From: Loktanella sp.
GTDB taxonomy: Bacteria > Pseudomonadota > Alphaproteobacteria > Rhodobacterales > Rhodobacteraceae
Assembly (NCBI GenBank): GCA_024686085.1
Contig: JAIBDT010000033.1
Location: forward strand, 1 to 33,302
DNA length: 33,302 nt
Reading direction: 5' to 3'
The notes under the pieces are model-generated. The model was not told the origin of the DNA and ran no database searches. It was given only the letters and a program-made list of their open reading frames with translations. The position numbers and the translations under genes are program-made. Positions 8,011-16,783 of the stretch are shown in pieces (position 1 is the stretch's first letter; every line of letters starts with the position of its first letter).

Positions 8011-10366
8011 TGGAAAACACCTTTAGCAAATCAGACGGCGGCGTGCGAGCCAGTCTTAATGCCGGCCAAAGGGCCGCGATTGACGCCGCAAGGATAGCAA
8101 AGCCTCCAAGCCGTGCGTAGTCGGCAGGGAACAGGTACATCGGCAACCGCCACCCGAAGGCCGCCACATTAACCACCGCAAGTAAGACCCACGCCAAGGC
8201 CAGCCCCAAGGGCAAGGCGATCACGGCTGTGAAAAGTGCCAACAACACCGTGCGAAACAGTTCCAGCGCCCCGAGGTTGCGCCGTGTTAGCCCCATCGCC
8301 CAAGCGGGGGCCAGTTGCGGCACGCGCATAGCGGTCAGGGTCAGAAGACTCATGAGAATCGCAAACCCTGCAACGGCAAGAGTCAGCACGTTTAGCGCGG
8401 TTGTGACGGTGAATGTCCGATCAAAAACGTCAAGCGAAAATGCTTTAATCCCTGCTTGGTTGATCGTGTTGGCCTCTGGGACGCCAACGCTTTGCTCCAA
8501 TTCACTGACAAATTGCGTCACGTTTTCGGGCGGCAAGCGTAATCCGAATCGCAAAGCCTTAATGTTTGGAAATAGCGTTTGGAATGTCTCGCGTGCGATG
8601 ATCGCTTGGCCCACGGGGTTGCCATAGTCGCCATAAATGCCCGCGATGCTGAACGCTGTGCTGCCCACTTGCACGGTATCCCCGATGGTCAGCTCCGCCC
8701 GCCGTGACAGCTGTTCGTTAATCAAGATTGCGCCCCCTTGCTGCACTAAGTCCCACGGAGCGGGCGCTGCCGACAGGAATTTCCAATTGTCTCGGAAGGT
8801 GGCGTGATCCTTGTTTCCAAAAAGTTCGGTCGGAAAGTTTGCGACGCTCACTTGAGCCGTCAGGATCGGCAGGACCGCATCGACGCGCGTTTGCGCAAAG
8901 GCCACGAACGCGGCGGCTTGAGTTGCGCCTTCTGTAGTCACATAGAGTTCGGATGTAAGCCGTTGGTCGAGGAACCCAACAAAGGTAAGCCGGAAAGAGC
9001 TGACCATAGTTGAGACGCCAATGTTGGCGGCCATCGCCAGCAAGAGCGCCATAAGCGCCAGCGACAATCCGGGTAATTGCTGGCGTGTGTCAGCCCAGAA
9101 CCAACCGCTGATAACACCCTTGGCGCGGCCGCTTGCAGCGCTAAGGATAACGGAAAGTATCAACGGCAAGCCCAGTGCCGCGCCAAGTAAAAGAGCGCCA
9201 AGAAGTGCGAACCCTGTGACCACGCCACCACCCACAATGGCGAGGATTCCCGCGATCAGCAGCAAGCCTACAGCTATGATCGCCTGACTCTTGCGCCCGC
9301 GCCTTGCGACCACGGCTAGGGCACGTGGTTGCGCGCCCGCCAACAACGGCATGCGGGACAGCTTCCAAAGTGCGCCGCCTGCCGCGACGGCGGCGCCGCC
9401 CACGGAAATGCCCATGCCTGTCAGCCCCCAGATGGGTCGCAGCTGCAAGTTACCGGCAATGTCCGCACCGTAGAGCCCGCGCAGCGTTGCGGCGACATCA
9501 GGCAATAGCGCCCCTGCGATCACGTAGCCCAACCCGACGCCAATTGCGCCTGCGACCACCGCGAGGCCCATCAGTTCTGCGCCCATCAAGACGACGACCA
9601 ACCGCAACGGCACCCCAAGGGCGCGCAGCGTTCTGACGGTTCCACGTCTTTGCTCGAACGCCAGCCCGATGGCCCCGTGCACAATAAAGATTCCAACGGC
9701 AAATGATAGCAACCCAAAGGCTGTGAGGTTCAAATGAAAGCTGTCTGTTAGCCGGCCGATGTCTGACCCTGATTGCGCAACCTGTCGGGTCAGATCAGGT
9801 GCGAGGTCACTGAGTGGCTTTTGCCCCTGAGGTTGGAGTGGGGCCATAATCAGCGTGTCGATTTCGCCCCTCCGATCGAGCAAGCGCTGCACGGTTCCGA
9901 TATCTGCAATGGCGGTGCTGGGGGCGACGCTGGGGTCTAGGATCGCCCCTCCAAGGGTCACATCCGGAGCGGCAATAATTTGACCTGCGATGAAATCCGC
10001 AAAACTGCTTGCCCCCGTCATCGCGGTGGGCGCCAAGCGCCCCGGCGCGGTCAACGGGTCAATTCCGACGATCCGCACTCCGTCCAATCTGCCCTCTATA
10101 ACGGGGCTGACCAGCCAGCCATTTCGCCGCAATTTCACATAGGTTGCTTGATTGATCGGTTGCCCGTCGCGCCGCGTCAGCCTGTCGAATTGCCCCTCGC
10201 CCAAGGTAGCCGCAGCCGCGTCGTAGCTGGCGCGCGCCTCAGCGTTGATCGCTTGCACCCCCGACCATAAAGCGGTCGCCAAGGCCAAGCCTGCAAGCAA
10301 GGTGAACAGTTGCAGCGGGTTGCGCCGCCAATGCCCCAACAGCGCCGAGAACGTGACCCAAGTCAT
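8000..10366 (-). CDS. FtsX-family ABC transporter permease (two FtsX modules)
   Basis: A 788-residue inner-membrane permease of the LolCE/MacB/YbbP type. A first membrane segment (18-39) is followed by a large periplasmic region, then helices near 213-236, 256-287 and 311-333 (first FtsX module), further helices around 362-410 and 433-452, a second periplasmic region, and a C-terminal FtsX module ending near residue 780. The two-module layout resembles permeases that work as a single chain with one ATPase. Its ATG overlaps the stop of the upstream ATPase gene (ATGA), and its 3' end overlaps the AttH-like gene, giving a tightly coupled three-gene operon. The substrate is unknown; export or extraction of lipids or lipoproteins is the family theme. 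Confidence 0.93.
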   Translation of the reverse strand: MTWVTFSALLGHWRRNPLQLFTLLAGLALATALWSGVQAINAEARASYDAAAATLGEGQFDRLTRRDGQPINQATYVKLRRNGWLVSPVIEGRLDGVRIVGIDPLTAPGRLAPTAMTGASSFADFIAGQIIAAPDVTLGGAILDPSVAPSTAIADIGTVQRLLDRRGEIDTLIMAPLQPQGQKPLSDLAPDLTRQVAQSGSDIGRLTDSFHLNLTAFGLLSFAVGIFIVHGAIGLAFEQRRGTVRTLRALGVPLRLVVVLMGAELMGLAVVAGAIGVGLGYVIAGALLPDVAATLRGLYGADIAGNLQLRPIWGLTGMGISVGGAAVAAGGALWKLSRMPLLAGAQPRALAVVARRGRKSQAIIAVGLLLIAGILAIVGGGVVTGFALLGALLLGAALGLPLILSVILSAASGRAKGVISGWFWADTRQQLPGLSLALMALLLAMAANIGVSTMVSSFRLTFVGFLDQRLTSELYVTTEGATQAAAFVAFAQTRVDAVLPILTAQVSVANFPTELFGNKDHATFRDNWKFLSAAPAPWDLVQQGGAILINEQLSRRAELTIGDTVQVGSTAFSIAGIYGDYGNPVGQAIIARETFQTLFPNIKALRFGLRLPPENVTQFVSELEQSVGVPEANTINQAGIKAFSLDVFDRTFTVTTALNVLTLAVAGFAILMSLLTLTAMRVPQLAPAWAMGLTRRNLGALELFRTVLLALFTAVIALPLGLALAWVLLAVVNVAAFGWRLPMYLFPADYARLGGFAILAASIAALWPALRLARTPPSDLLKVFSNER

Positions 10367-11019
10367 GCAACTACGCCCGCCCGAAGGTGAAGGCGGCGCC
10401 CCATTCGCCCCGCAAGCGAGGTCGAATGCGTGACCATCAAAAGCCCTGCACCCGTCTCGGCGACAAGCGCCAAAAGCACGTCCATAACGATGCCGGCGGT
10501 TTGCTCGTCAAGGTTACCTGTCGGCTCGTCCGCCAACACCAACCGAGGCCGTGGCGCAAGGGTGCGCGCGATCGCTACGCGCTGCTGCTGCCCACCCGAT
10601 AGTTGCTCTGGGTATTTATTCAGCTGCCCGGTCATGCCCAGTCGATCAGCAAGGGACTTCTCCCAATCGGGGTCGTGCCGCCCTGCAAGTTTGGCTTGGA
10701 ATGATATGTTGTCAGCTACCCGCAAGCTGGGGATCAAATTGAACTGTTGAAAGACAACCCCAACAGTGCCTCGCCGCATCTTGGCACGTCCCGTATCATC
10801 AAGCCCCGCAATGTCGGTCCCGTCGATGATGATCTGCCCTGCATCAGGCACATCCAAGCCACCGATCAAATGCAAAAGTGTGCTTTTGCCGCTGCCACTT
10901 TCGCCCGTCAGCGCCAAGGTTTCTCCCCCATCAAGCGAAAGGTCGACGCCTCTCAAAACCTCGAATGGCCCGTCCGCTGTGTGAAAGGTTTTTTGGACGT
11001 TCAGCGCCGAAAGCAACAT
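10363..11019 (-). CDS. ABC transporter ATP-binding protein (LolD/MacB type)
   Basis: A 218-residue ATPase subunit. Visible motifs are Walker A GESGSGKST (39-47), the Q-loop in VVFQQFNLIPSLR (88-100), the signature LSGGQQQR (140-147), and Walker B LVLADEPTGNLD (160-171). The sequence belongs to the LolD/FtsE/MacB group that energises FtsX-fold permeases by mechanotransmission rather than by classical alternating access. AAAGGAG sits 6 bases before the ATG. It is the first gene of the ATPase-permease-AttH-like operon, and the VOC gene 49 bases upstream on the same strand may be cotranscribed. Confidence 0.94.
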   Translation of the reverse strand: MLLSALNVQKTFHTADGPFEVLRGVDLSLDGGETLALTGESGSGKSTLLHLIGGLDVPDAGQIIIDGTDIAGLDDTGRAKMRRGTVGVVFQQFNLIPSLRVADNISFQAKLAGRHDPDWEKSLADRLGMTGQLNKYPEQLSGGQQQRVAIARTLAPRPRLVLADEPTGNLDEQTAGIVMDVLLALVAETGAGLLMVTHSTSLAGRMGRRLHLRAGVVA

Positions 11020-11068
11020 GGTGGTCTCCTTTGGAATAGACCTAACACGTCCAGTCGATTTGGAAAGA

Positions 11069-11422
11069 TCAGCCCGCGATCAATTCGACCCGATTGCCAA
11101 CCGGATCACTGGCAAAGCAGCGCCGCACGTCTATCAATTTGGTATCCCACTTGACCGCATGGCTCAACTGTTCAAGCCGTGTGACAACCTCATCAAGATC
11201 AGCCATCACGAATGCGGGATGCGCTTTGGTCGCGGGCGCGAATTTCGGGTCAACGCCGACGTGCAGGTTCAGCGCCCCGCAGACTGCCCAAAACCCGCCG
11301 CGCCCTGCCAGCGCGACAGGTTTTGGCACCTCTTGAAACCCCAGCGCAAAGTAGAAAGGGCGCACGGTATCTTCTGACCCTTTTGGAATGGCGATCTGCA
11401 GATGGTCGAGCGCAAGTATCAT
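11069..11422 (-). CDS. VOC-family (glyoxalase/bleomycin-resistance fold) protein
   Basis: A 117-residue protein beginning MILALDHLQIAIP, the usual opening of one betaalphabetabetabeta module. Candidate metal ligands are H7, H54 and E113 (NRVELIAG), so a divalent-metal enzyme is plausible. The reading frame is open for 27 more codons upstream, but the family fold starts at the ATG at 11422, which has an AGG ten bases before it; that start is used. The substrate is unknown. It precedes the ABC transporter operon by 49 bases on the same strand. Confidence 0.82.
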   Translation of the reverse strand: MILALDHLQIAIPKGSEDTVRPFYFALGFQEVPKPVALAGRGGFWAVCGALNLHVGVDPKFAPATKAHPAFVMADLDEVVTRLEQLSHAVKWDTKLIDVRRCFASDPVGNRVELIAG

Positions 11423-11568
11423 ATCTTGAAACCTATCGACGCAATCGGGTTTAGACCGCGCATTAAAATAAATCTTAAAGATCGCGTGACCCCACATTAA
11501 CACTTTAGCATTTCGACCACCGCAAATACAAAGATGGGTCGGGGCCTAGGTGCATGAAGGAAAACACG

Positions 11569-11739
11569 ATGTCAGACAGTACGAACAATAGCGTCAAGGT
11601 ATTGAAATTACAAGAAACACACGCAGACGAACGTGCCCGAAAAACAAACGAAGCCGCAACGATGCTTAGACTTTGGACGTTGCTAAGTAACGACTCTGAC
11701 TTGCGTGATCAAACCGTAGGGCAACGTAAATATTTGTAA
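11569..11739 (+). CDS. Small hypothetical protein, 56 residues
   Basis: Not recognised. The ORF starts at an ATG with a near-ideal ribosome binding site (AAGGA at 11557-11561, 7-base gap). An in-frame ATG at 11554 overlaps that site and is less likely. The product is hydrophilic and charged, with no signal peptide, membrane segment or cysteine. A central stretch (ETHADERARKTNEAATMLRL) would form a helix, and the tail ends RKYL. A terminator-like hairpin starts 4 bases after the stop codon. It stands alone between the VOC gene (divergent) and tdh (convergent), so it probably has its own promoter. Strong translation signals plus a hairpin make it a likely real gene of unknown function. Confidence 0.6.
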   Translation: MSDSTNNSVKVLKLQETHADERARKTNEAATMLRLWTLLSNDSDLRDQTVGQRKYL

Positions 11740-11742
11740 GGA

Positions 11743-11772
11743 CAAAGGGGCAAATTGATGCCCCCTTGTTTT
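11743..11772. terminator. Intrinsic terminator between the small ORF and tdh
   Basis: CAAAGGGGCA (11743-11752) and TGCCCCCTTG (11759-11768) pair over 10 bp with one A-C mismatch, with a 6-base loop, followed by TTTT on the plus strand. It lies between the stop codons of two convergent genes and could serve both. Confidence 0.7.
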
Positions 11773-11774
11773 CC

Positions 11775-12812
11775 CTAGGTCCAGTCCAGCACCACCTTGC
11801 CTGATGACCCGGACAGCATCGCGCCAAATCCTGCCTCGAATTCATCGACCTTGAACCGATGCGTAATAACGTTGCGCACGTCGAGACCGTTTTCCAGCAT
11901 GGCGATCATTTTATACCATGTCTCGAAGATTTCACGCCCGTAGACACCTTTGATCGTGATCGCCTTGAACACAATACGCGACCAATCGACGGGACTTTTA
12001 CCGGGTGGTATGCCGAGCAGCGCGATCTTACCGCCCATGACTAGGTTCTCGACCATTTGATCCATGGCCTGCTGGTTGCCAGACATCTCTAGGCCGACGT
12101 CAAACCCTTGTTTCATTTTGAGGCCTGACCAGACGTCTTTGAGGTCTTGGTTCGCCACATTCACAGGGATCACATCCGCAACGCGCCCTGCTAGATCGAG
12201 CCTGTCTTGGTTAACATCAGTGATCACCACGTGGCGGGCGCCGACGTGTCGGGCGACGGCAGCGGCCATGATCCCGATGGGTCCAGCACCTGTGATCAGC
12301 ACATCCTCTCCGATCAAATCAAACGACAGCGCGGTGTGCACCGCGTTACCAAGCGGGTCGAGGATCGCGCCGATTTCATCGTCGATTGCGTCAGGCAAAG
12401 GGACGACATTGAACGCAGGTAGGCGCAGGTATTCTGCAAAAGCCCCTTGTTCGTTCACACCAATCCCCCGCGTTCCCGGATCAAGGTGAAACTTGCCCGC
12501 GCGTGATTGGCGGCTACCCTTGCCGATCAAATGTCCCTCGCCAGAACATCGCTGTCCGATTTCAAGATCAGTTACGTTGCGCCCTAGCTCGACGATTTCT
12601 CCTGCAAATTCATGGCCGGTGATCATCGGCACAGGTACGGTGCCAGCGGCCCAAGCGTCCCAATTCCAGATGTGGATATCAGTACCGCAGATGCCTGTTT
12701 TCTTCACACGAATCAGCACATCATCAGGGCCGATTTCGGGGACTGGAGCACGGGTCATCCACAGGCCAACTTCGGGTTTTGCCTTGGATAGAGCCTTCAT
12801 TTCGTTGCTCAT
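11775..12812 (-). CDS. tdh: L-threonine 3-dehydrogenase Tdh
   Basis: Zinc-dependent MDR enzyme that oxidises threonine with NAD to 2-amino-3-ketobutyrate, the substrate of Kbl. The 345 residues align end to end with E. coli Tdh, with four extra N-terminal residues. Catalytic zinc ligands are present: C42 (GICGTD), H67 and E68 (GHEF). The Rossmann motif is [10 protein letters not shown]. The four structural-zinc cysteines of E. coli (93, 96, 99, 107) are all absent: the equivalent positions are G97, S100, S103 and D111, in a loop of identical length. AGGAG stands 7 bases before the ATG, and that ATG overlaps the kbl stop (ATGA), so the two genes are translationally coupled. Confidence 0.96.
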   Translation of the reverse strand: MSNEMKALSKAKPEVGLWMTRAPVPEIGPDDVLIRVKKTGICGTDIHIWNWDAWAAGTVPVPMITGHEFAGEIVELGRNVTDLEIGQRCSGEGHLIGKGSRQSRAGKFHLDPGTRGIGVNEQGAFAEYLRLPAFNVVPLPDAIDDEIGAILDPLGNAVHTALSFDLIGEDVLITGAGPIGIMAAAVARHVGARHVVITDVNQDRLDLAGRVADVIPVNVANQDLKDVWSGLKMKQGFDVGLEMSGNQQAMDQMVENLVMGGKIALLGIPPGKSPVDWSRIVFKAITIKGVYGREIFETWYKMIAMLENGLDVRNVITHRFKVDEFEAGFGAMLSGSSGKVVLDWT

Positions 12813-13993
12813 GACAGAACTCCTGTGTCGCGACCTGCTTGGGAGAATGCGGTCAATGCTGTGTCGAGATCGTTGCGGGTGAGTGCCGCGTTCATCTGCG
12901 TTCTGATCCTTGCGCGCCCCTTGGGGACGACAGGAAAGAAGAAGCCCGAAACATAGACGCCAAGTTCGAACAACCGCGCGGCAAGTGCTTGGGCTTTTTG
13001 CGCGTCATAAAGCATGACGGGGATGATCGGGTGCTGTCCTTCGAGCAAATCAAAACCTGCCTCGCTTAGTCCAGCGCGCCAATAGGCGGCGTTGTCGAAA
13101 AGCTGTGTGCGCAGATCGTCGCCCGCCTCGACCAGATCAATCGCGGCGAGACCTGCGGCGACCACAGCGGGGGGCAGAGCGTTTGAGAAAAGATAGGGCC
13201 GTGCGCGTTGGCGCATCAGGTCGATGACAGGTTGCGGCCCTGCGATGTAGCCGCCAATTGCCCCACCCATTGCCTTGCCGAGTGTACCCGTCAAAACGTC
13301 CGCTTGGATGCCGAAATGCGCAGGCGTGCCTGCTCCTTTTGGCCCCATGAAACCTGTTGCGTGGCAATCGTCGACCATCAAAAGGGCCTCGTATTTGTCA
13401 GCCAAGGCGCGGATTTGATCCAAGGGCGCGAGGTAGCCATCCATGCTAAACACGCCGTCAGTGGCAATCATGATATGGCGGGCGCCGTCGGCGCGGGCGG
13501 CTTTGAGTTGCACCTCTAGATCGCCCATATCGGCGTTGGCATAGCGATAGCGCCTTGCCTTGCACAGCCTGATTCCGTCGATGATCGACGCGTGGTTCAG
13601 CGCATCTGAAATGATCGCATCTTCAGCACCCAAAAGCGGCTCGAACACGGCGGCATTTGCGTCAAAACACGCCGCGAAGAGGATCGTATCGTCATGCCCA
13701 AGGAAGGTCGCGAGGCGTTGCTCAAGCTCGCGGTGAAGGTCTTGGGTCCCGCAGATGAAGCGGACAGAGGCCATCCCGTAGCCGTGATCGTCGAGTGCTG
13801 TTTTTGCCGAAGAGATCAGCTTGGGGTGGTTCGCAAGTCCAAGGTAGTTATTCGCGCAAAGATTAATCATGTCGCGCCCGTCGACCGTGATATGTCCGCC
13901 TTGGGCCGAAGTGATTTCACTCTCGGTTTTCCAAAGCCCTTCCGCGCGGATATCGGTTAAGCGGCTACTAATGTCGGTTAGAAAATCTGTCTT
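12809..13993 (-). CDS. kbl: 2-amino-3-ketobutyrate CoA ligase (glycine C-acetyltransferase), non-canonical start
   Basis: PLP enzyme that cleaves 2-amino-3-ketobutyrate with CoA into glycine and acetyl-CoA, completing threonine degradation with Tdh. The PLP lysine lies in [10 protein letters not shown] (K240 counted from the proposed start), with VDDCHATG upstream. The first in-frame ATG is at 13870 and would give only 353 residues. The frame is open upstream, and its 41 codons encode the conserved Kbl N-terminus (for example [20 protein letters not shown], like RAEGLFKEERIITSAQ of E. coli). No ATG, GTG, TTG or CTG occurs in that stretch. AAAAGGAG at 14000-14007 is followed, 6 bases later, by AAG at 13991-13993, where the start should be. 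From there the protein is 394 residues, the family's usual size. Confidence 0.85.
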   Translation of the reverse strand, partial: KTDFLTDISSRLTDIRAEGLWKTESEITSAQGGHITVDGRDMINLCANNYLGLANHPKLISSAKTALDDHGYGMASVRFICGTQDLHRELEQRLATFLGHDDTILFAACFDANAAVFEPLLGAEDAIISDALNHASIIDGIRLCKARRYRYANADMGDLEVQLKAARADGARHIMIATDGVFSMDGYLAPLDQIRALADKYEALLMVDDCHATGFMGPKGAGTPAHFGIQADVLTGTLGKAMGGAIGGYIAGPQPVIDLMRQRARPYLFSNALPPAVVAAGLAAIDLVEAGDDLRTQLFDNAAYWRAGLSEAGFDLLEGQHPIIPVMLYDAQKAQALAARLFELGVYVSGFFFPVVPKGRARIRTQMNAALTRNDLDTALTAFSQAGRDTGVLS

Positions 13994-13999
13994 CGGGGT

Positions 14000-14007
14000 C
14001 TCCTTTT
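14000..14007 (-). promoter_or_regulatory. Shine-Dalgarno of kbl pointing to an AAG codon
   Basis: AAAAGGAG on the minus strand, 6 bases before AAG (13991-13993). The spacing is ideal for initiation, yet the codon at the start position is AAG. This site decides the placement of the kbl 5' end 41 codons upstream of the first ATG. Confidence 0.75.
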
Positions 14008-14112
14008 GCGGCCAGCTTAGGCGGGGCTGGCGTAACTTCCCAGCGAAATGACCTGACGTTTCGCTGTTCGAATGATTACCGTTTGATAGGCTTCAAAAAA
14101 ATAGGAGTGAAC

Positions 14113-15288
14113 ATGACAGATATCGTAATTTTGGGCGGTGCGCGCACTGCCATCGGTGGCTTTGGTGGCGCGTTGGCGGGAACTTCGCCGATTGAATTGG
14201 GAACGGTTGTCGCAAAGGCCGCGATGGAGCGCGCAGGCGTTGATCCCGCGCAAATCGGTCATGTTGCGATTGGGCATGTGATCAATACCGAGCCGAAGGA
14301 TATGTATGTCAGTCGCGTGGTAGCCATGCAGGCCGGCATTCCCGAGGGCACCCCTGCGATGAATGTGAACCGTCTTTGCGGGTCTGGTGTGCAGGCGATT
14401 GTGTCGGTGGTGCAAAACCTGATGCTGGGCGATGCCGATTTCGCGCTTGCGGGCGGGTCCGAGAATATGAGCCGCTCACCCTATATCGTTTCCGACATGC
14501 GCTGGGGCGCGAAGATGGGCGACATCAAAACCCGCGATATGATGCTGGGCGCGCTGAACTGTCCCTTTGGCACGGGGCATATGGGCGTGACTGCCGAGAA
14601 TGTTGCACGAGAACATGAGATTAGCCGTGTGGATCAGGATGCCTTTGCGCTGCAAAGCCAAGAACGCGCGGCGGCGGCGATTGCGGCGGGATATTTTGAC
14701 AGTCAGATTGTGCCTGTGCAGATCCGCGTGAAACGCGACATGGTGGATTTTGCCCGTGACGAGCACCCGAAGGCCACAAGCCTTGAGACCCTTGCCGGAT
14801 TACGCCCCGTGTTCGAGAAAGACGGGACTGTGACGGCGGGCAATGCGTCTGGTCTCAACGATGGTGCGGCGGCGATTGTGCTGGCGCGAGCAGATGCGGC
14901 AAAGGCTGCTGGTTTGGCCCCAAAGTTCCGCGTTTTGGGCTATGCCCATGCGGGTGTGCGGCCCGAAGTGATGGGCATTGGCCCTGTGCCTGCGGTGCGC
15001 AACTTGCAGGCAAAAACGGGACTTAAGGCGTCTGACTTTGATGTGATCGAAAGCAACGAAGCGTTTGCGTCGCAAGCCCTCGCAGTTAGTAAAGAACTCG
15101 GCTTTGACCCCGCGATTGTGAACCCGAATGGTGGTGCTATTGCGCTGGGTCATCCAGTTGGCGCAACGGGTGCCATCATTACCGTGAAGGCGATGTACGA
15201 GCTGGAACGAACGGGCGGCAAGCGCGCCTTGATCACCATGTGTATTGGTGGCGGTCAGGGTATAGCGCTGGCGATTGAGCGGATTTAG
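14113..15288 (+). CDS. Beta-ketothiolase / acetyl-CoA C-acyltransferase
   Basis: A 391-residue degradative/biosynthetic thiolase, closest in feel to BktB-type beta-ketothiolases. The acyl-accepting cysteine is C89 (NRLCGSGVQAI), with H347 (ALGHPVGATGA) and C377 (TMCIGGGQG) completing the active site. The ATG at 14113 is preceded by AGGAG with a 5-base gap. An upstream in-frame start at 14083 would add ten residues not seen in the family. It is divergent from kbl-tdh; Kbl releases acetyl-CoA, so a metabolic link is possible, but chain length and direction cannot be judged. Its stop overlaps that of convergent yaaA by 4 bases. Confidence 0.93.
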   Translation: MTDIVILGGARTAIGGFGGALAGTSPIELGTVVAKAAMERAGVDPAQIGHVAIGHVINTEPKDMYVSRVVAMQAGIPEGTPAMNVNRLCGSGVQAIVSVVQNLMLGDADFALAGGSENMSRSPYIVSDMRWGAKMGDIKTRDMMLGALNCPFGTGHMGVTAENVAREHEISRVDQDAFALQSQERAAAAIAAGYFDSQIVPVQIRVKRDMVDFARDEHPKATSLETLAGLRPVFEKDGTVTAGNASGLNDGAAAIVLARADAAKAAGLAPKFRVLGYAHAGVRPEVMGIGPVPAVRNLQAKTGLKASDFDVIESNEAFASQALAVSKELGFDPAIVNPNGGAIALGHPVGATGAIITVKAMYELERTGGKRALITMCIGGGQGIALAIERI

Positions 15289-16055
15289 GTCGGATAATCG
15301 CGTAAGAAAACCCATTTGTCCCCGTCCGACAGGTCGGGGTCAAATGCATAACCACCAGTCGAGAAGCCCTGAATAGACTCTGGTTCCGTAAGGCGGTTTT
15401 CGACGATATAGCGCGCCATTGCGCCCCTTGCCCGTTTGGCGAAGAAGGAAACGATACGCGGTCGGTTATCTTTGATTTCCATGAACTGCGGCGTGATCAC
15501 GCGCAGTTTGAGTGCCTTGCGATCTGCCGCGCCAAAGTATTCTTGGCTGGCGCAGTTGACCAAAGTATCAGTGCCAACGCTGGCTGCTTGGGCATTGAGC
15601 GCCTTTGCAATCGTATCGCCCCAATAATCGTAAAGCGACGTGCCGCGGCGCGTTTTCAGGCGGCTGCCCATTTCTAAACGGTAGGGCTGGATCGCGTCGA
15701 GCGGGCGCAGCAAACCGTAGAGGCCTGAGAGAATTCCAAGGTGGTCTTGCGCCCACGCTAGGCCTTCCTCGGACAGTGTTTTCGCCTCTAACCCTTGATA
15801 GGTGTCGCCGTTAAACGCTAATGCCGCGGGCTTAACCGCGTCCGTCGCAGGTTCGGCAGCGAAGGCCGCGAAACGGTCGCGGTTCAGGCGTGCGAGGTCG
15901 TCAGAAATGCTCATGAGGTTTTTGAGCTGTGTCAGCGTCAGGTTCTTGGCGGTCTTAGACAAGCGCACGGCATCGTCTTGGAATTGCGGCTGGGTCGGCG
16001 TGATATCGGTGGGCTGCATATCAAGCGATTTGGCGGGCGAGACGACGACGAGCAT
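15285..16055 (-). CDS. yaaA: Peroxide stress protein YaaA (DUF328/UPF0246)
   Basis: A 256-residue protein opening with MLVVVSPAKSLDM, the signature of the YaaA family. In E. coli YaaA lowers free intracellular iron and limits oxidative damage during hydrogen peroxide stress, and the fold contains a DNA-binding-like helix-hairpin-helix. Other family segments visible are FNGDTYQGLEA (near 83-93), SGLYGLLRPLDAI (near 109-121) and FFAKRARGAMARY. Its ATG shares one base with the stop codon of pncA (TAATG), so it is probably translated by reinitiation after pncA. Confidence 0.93.
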   Translation of the reverse strand: MLVVVSPAKSLDMQPTDITPTQPQFQDDAVRLSKTAKNLTLTQLKNLMSISDDLARLNRDRFAAFAAEPATDAVKPAALAFNGDTYQGLEAKTLSEEGLAWAQDHLGILSGLYGLLRPLDAIQPYRLEMGSRLKTRRGTSLYDYWGDTIAKALNAQAASVGTDTLVNCASQEYFGAADRKALKLRVITPQFMEIKDNRPRIVSFFAKRARGAMARYIVENRLTEPESIQGFSTGGYAFDPDLSDGDKWVFLRDYPT

Positions 16056-16660
16056 TAAGCGACCTTTGCGTTTGTCAGCGTCACACCAGCGGCTTTCATG
16101 CCGTCGGTTGCCGCTTGAAGTGATCCGTCGAAATCAATGGCGCGGCACAGGGACAGATCGACAGTAACGTCAAAGCCCAGACGCGCCGCATCGACGGCTG
16201 AATAGTTCACACAGAAATCTGTGGCAAGGCCGACCAAAGTCAATGTCGTGACAGCGCGTGTGCGCAGATACCCCTCTAGCCCTGTGGGCGTCGTGTGATC
16301 ATTTTCGAAGAACGCGGAATAGCTGTCGATGGCAGGGTTATACCCTTTGCGCACGATCATATTAGCGCGGTCGCTGTGCAAATCGGAGTGAAATGAGGCA
16401 CCTTGCGTCCCTTGAATGCAGTGATCGGGCCAAAGGACTTGCGGGCCGTATGGCATCTCGACCACCGACATTGGCGCCGCACTATGGCTGCTGGCAAATG
16501 AGGAATGCCCAGCGGGATGCCAGTCTTGCGTCAGGATCACCGCGTCAAAACGGCCCATGGCTGCATTGATGCCTGCGACGATTTCATCGCCTCCATCCAC
16601 GGCCAAAGCACCTTTCGGGCAAAAGTCGTTTTGTACGTCGATCACTAAAAGGGCATGCAT
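16055..16660 (-). CDS. pncA: Nicotinamidase PncA
   Basis: Isochorismatase-fold amidohydrolase that converts nicotinamide to nicotinate in NAD salvage; homologs also activate pyrazinamide. The 201 residues carry the catalytic triad D8 (LLVIDVQNDFCP), K105 (VRKG) and C150 (ATDFCVNYSA). Metal ligands are probably D46 and H48 (TQDWHPAGHSSF) and H80 (WPDHC). The ATG at 16660 has AGGAG 6 bases before it. The frame is open further upstream, but the family N-terminus starts here. It heads a two-gene unit with yaaA and is divergent from the Hsp70-like gene across 123 bases. Confidence 0.95.
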   Translation of the reverse strand: MHALLVIDVQNDFCPKGALAVDGGDEIVAGINAAMGRFDAVILTQDWHPAGHSSFASSHSAAPMSVVEMPYGPQVLWPDHCIQGTQGASFHSDLHSDRANMIVRKGYNPAIDSYSAFFENDHTTPTGLEGYLRTRAVTTLTLVGLATDFCVNYSAVDAARLGFDVTVDLSLCRAIDFDGSLQAATDGMKAAGVTLTNAKVA

Positions 16661-16783
16661 GGTCGTCTCCTGTTCGTGTTGATGACTGGGTAAGTCAGCG
16701 GAGCCTTCAAGGCAAGTGTTGCCCCCTTGGCACGGGCGCGCGAATGGCATATTGCCGCCACTCTTGTAGGTAGGACGCGCGCT

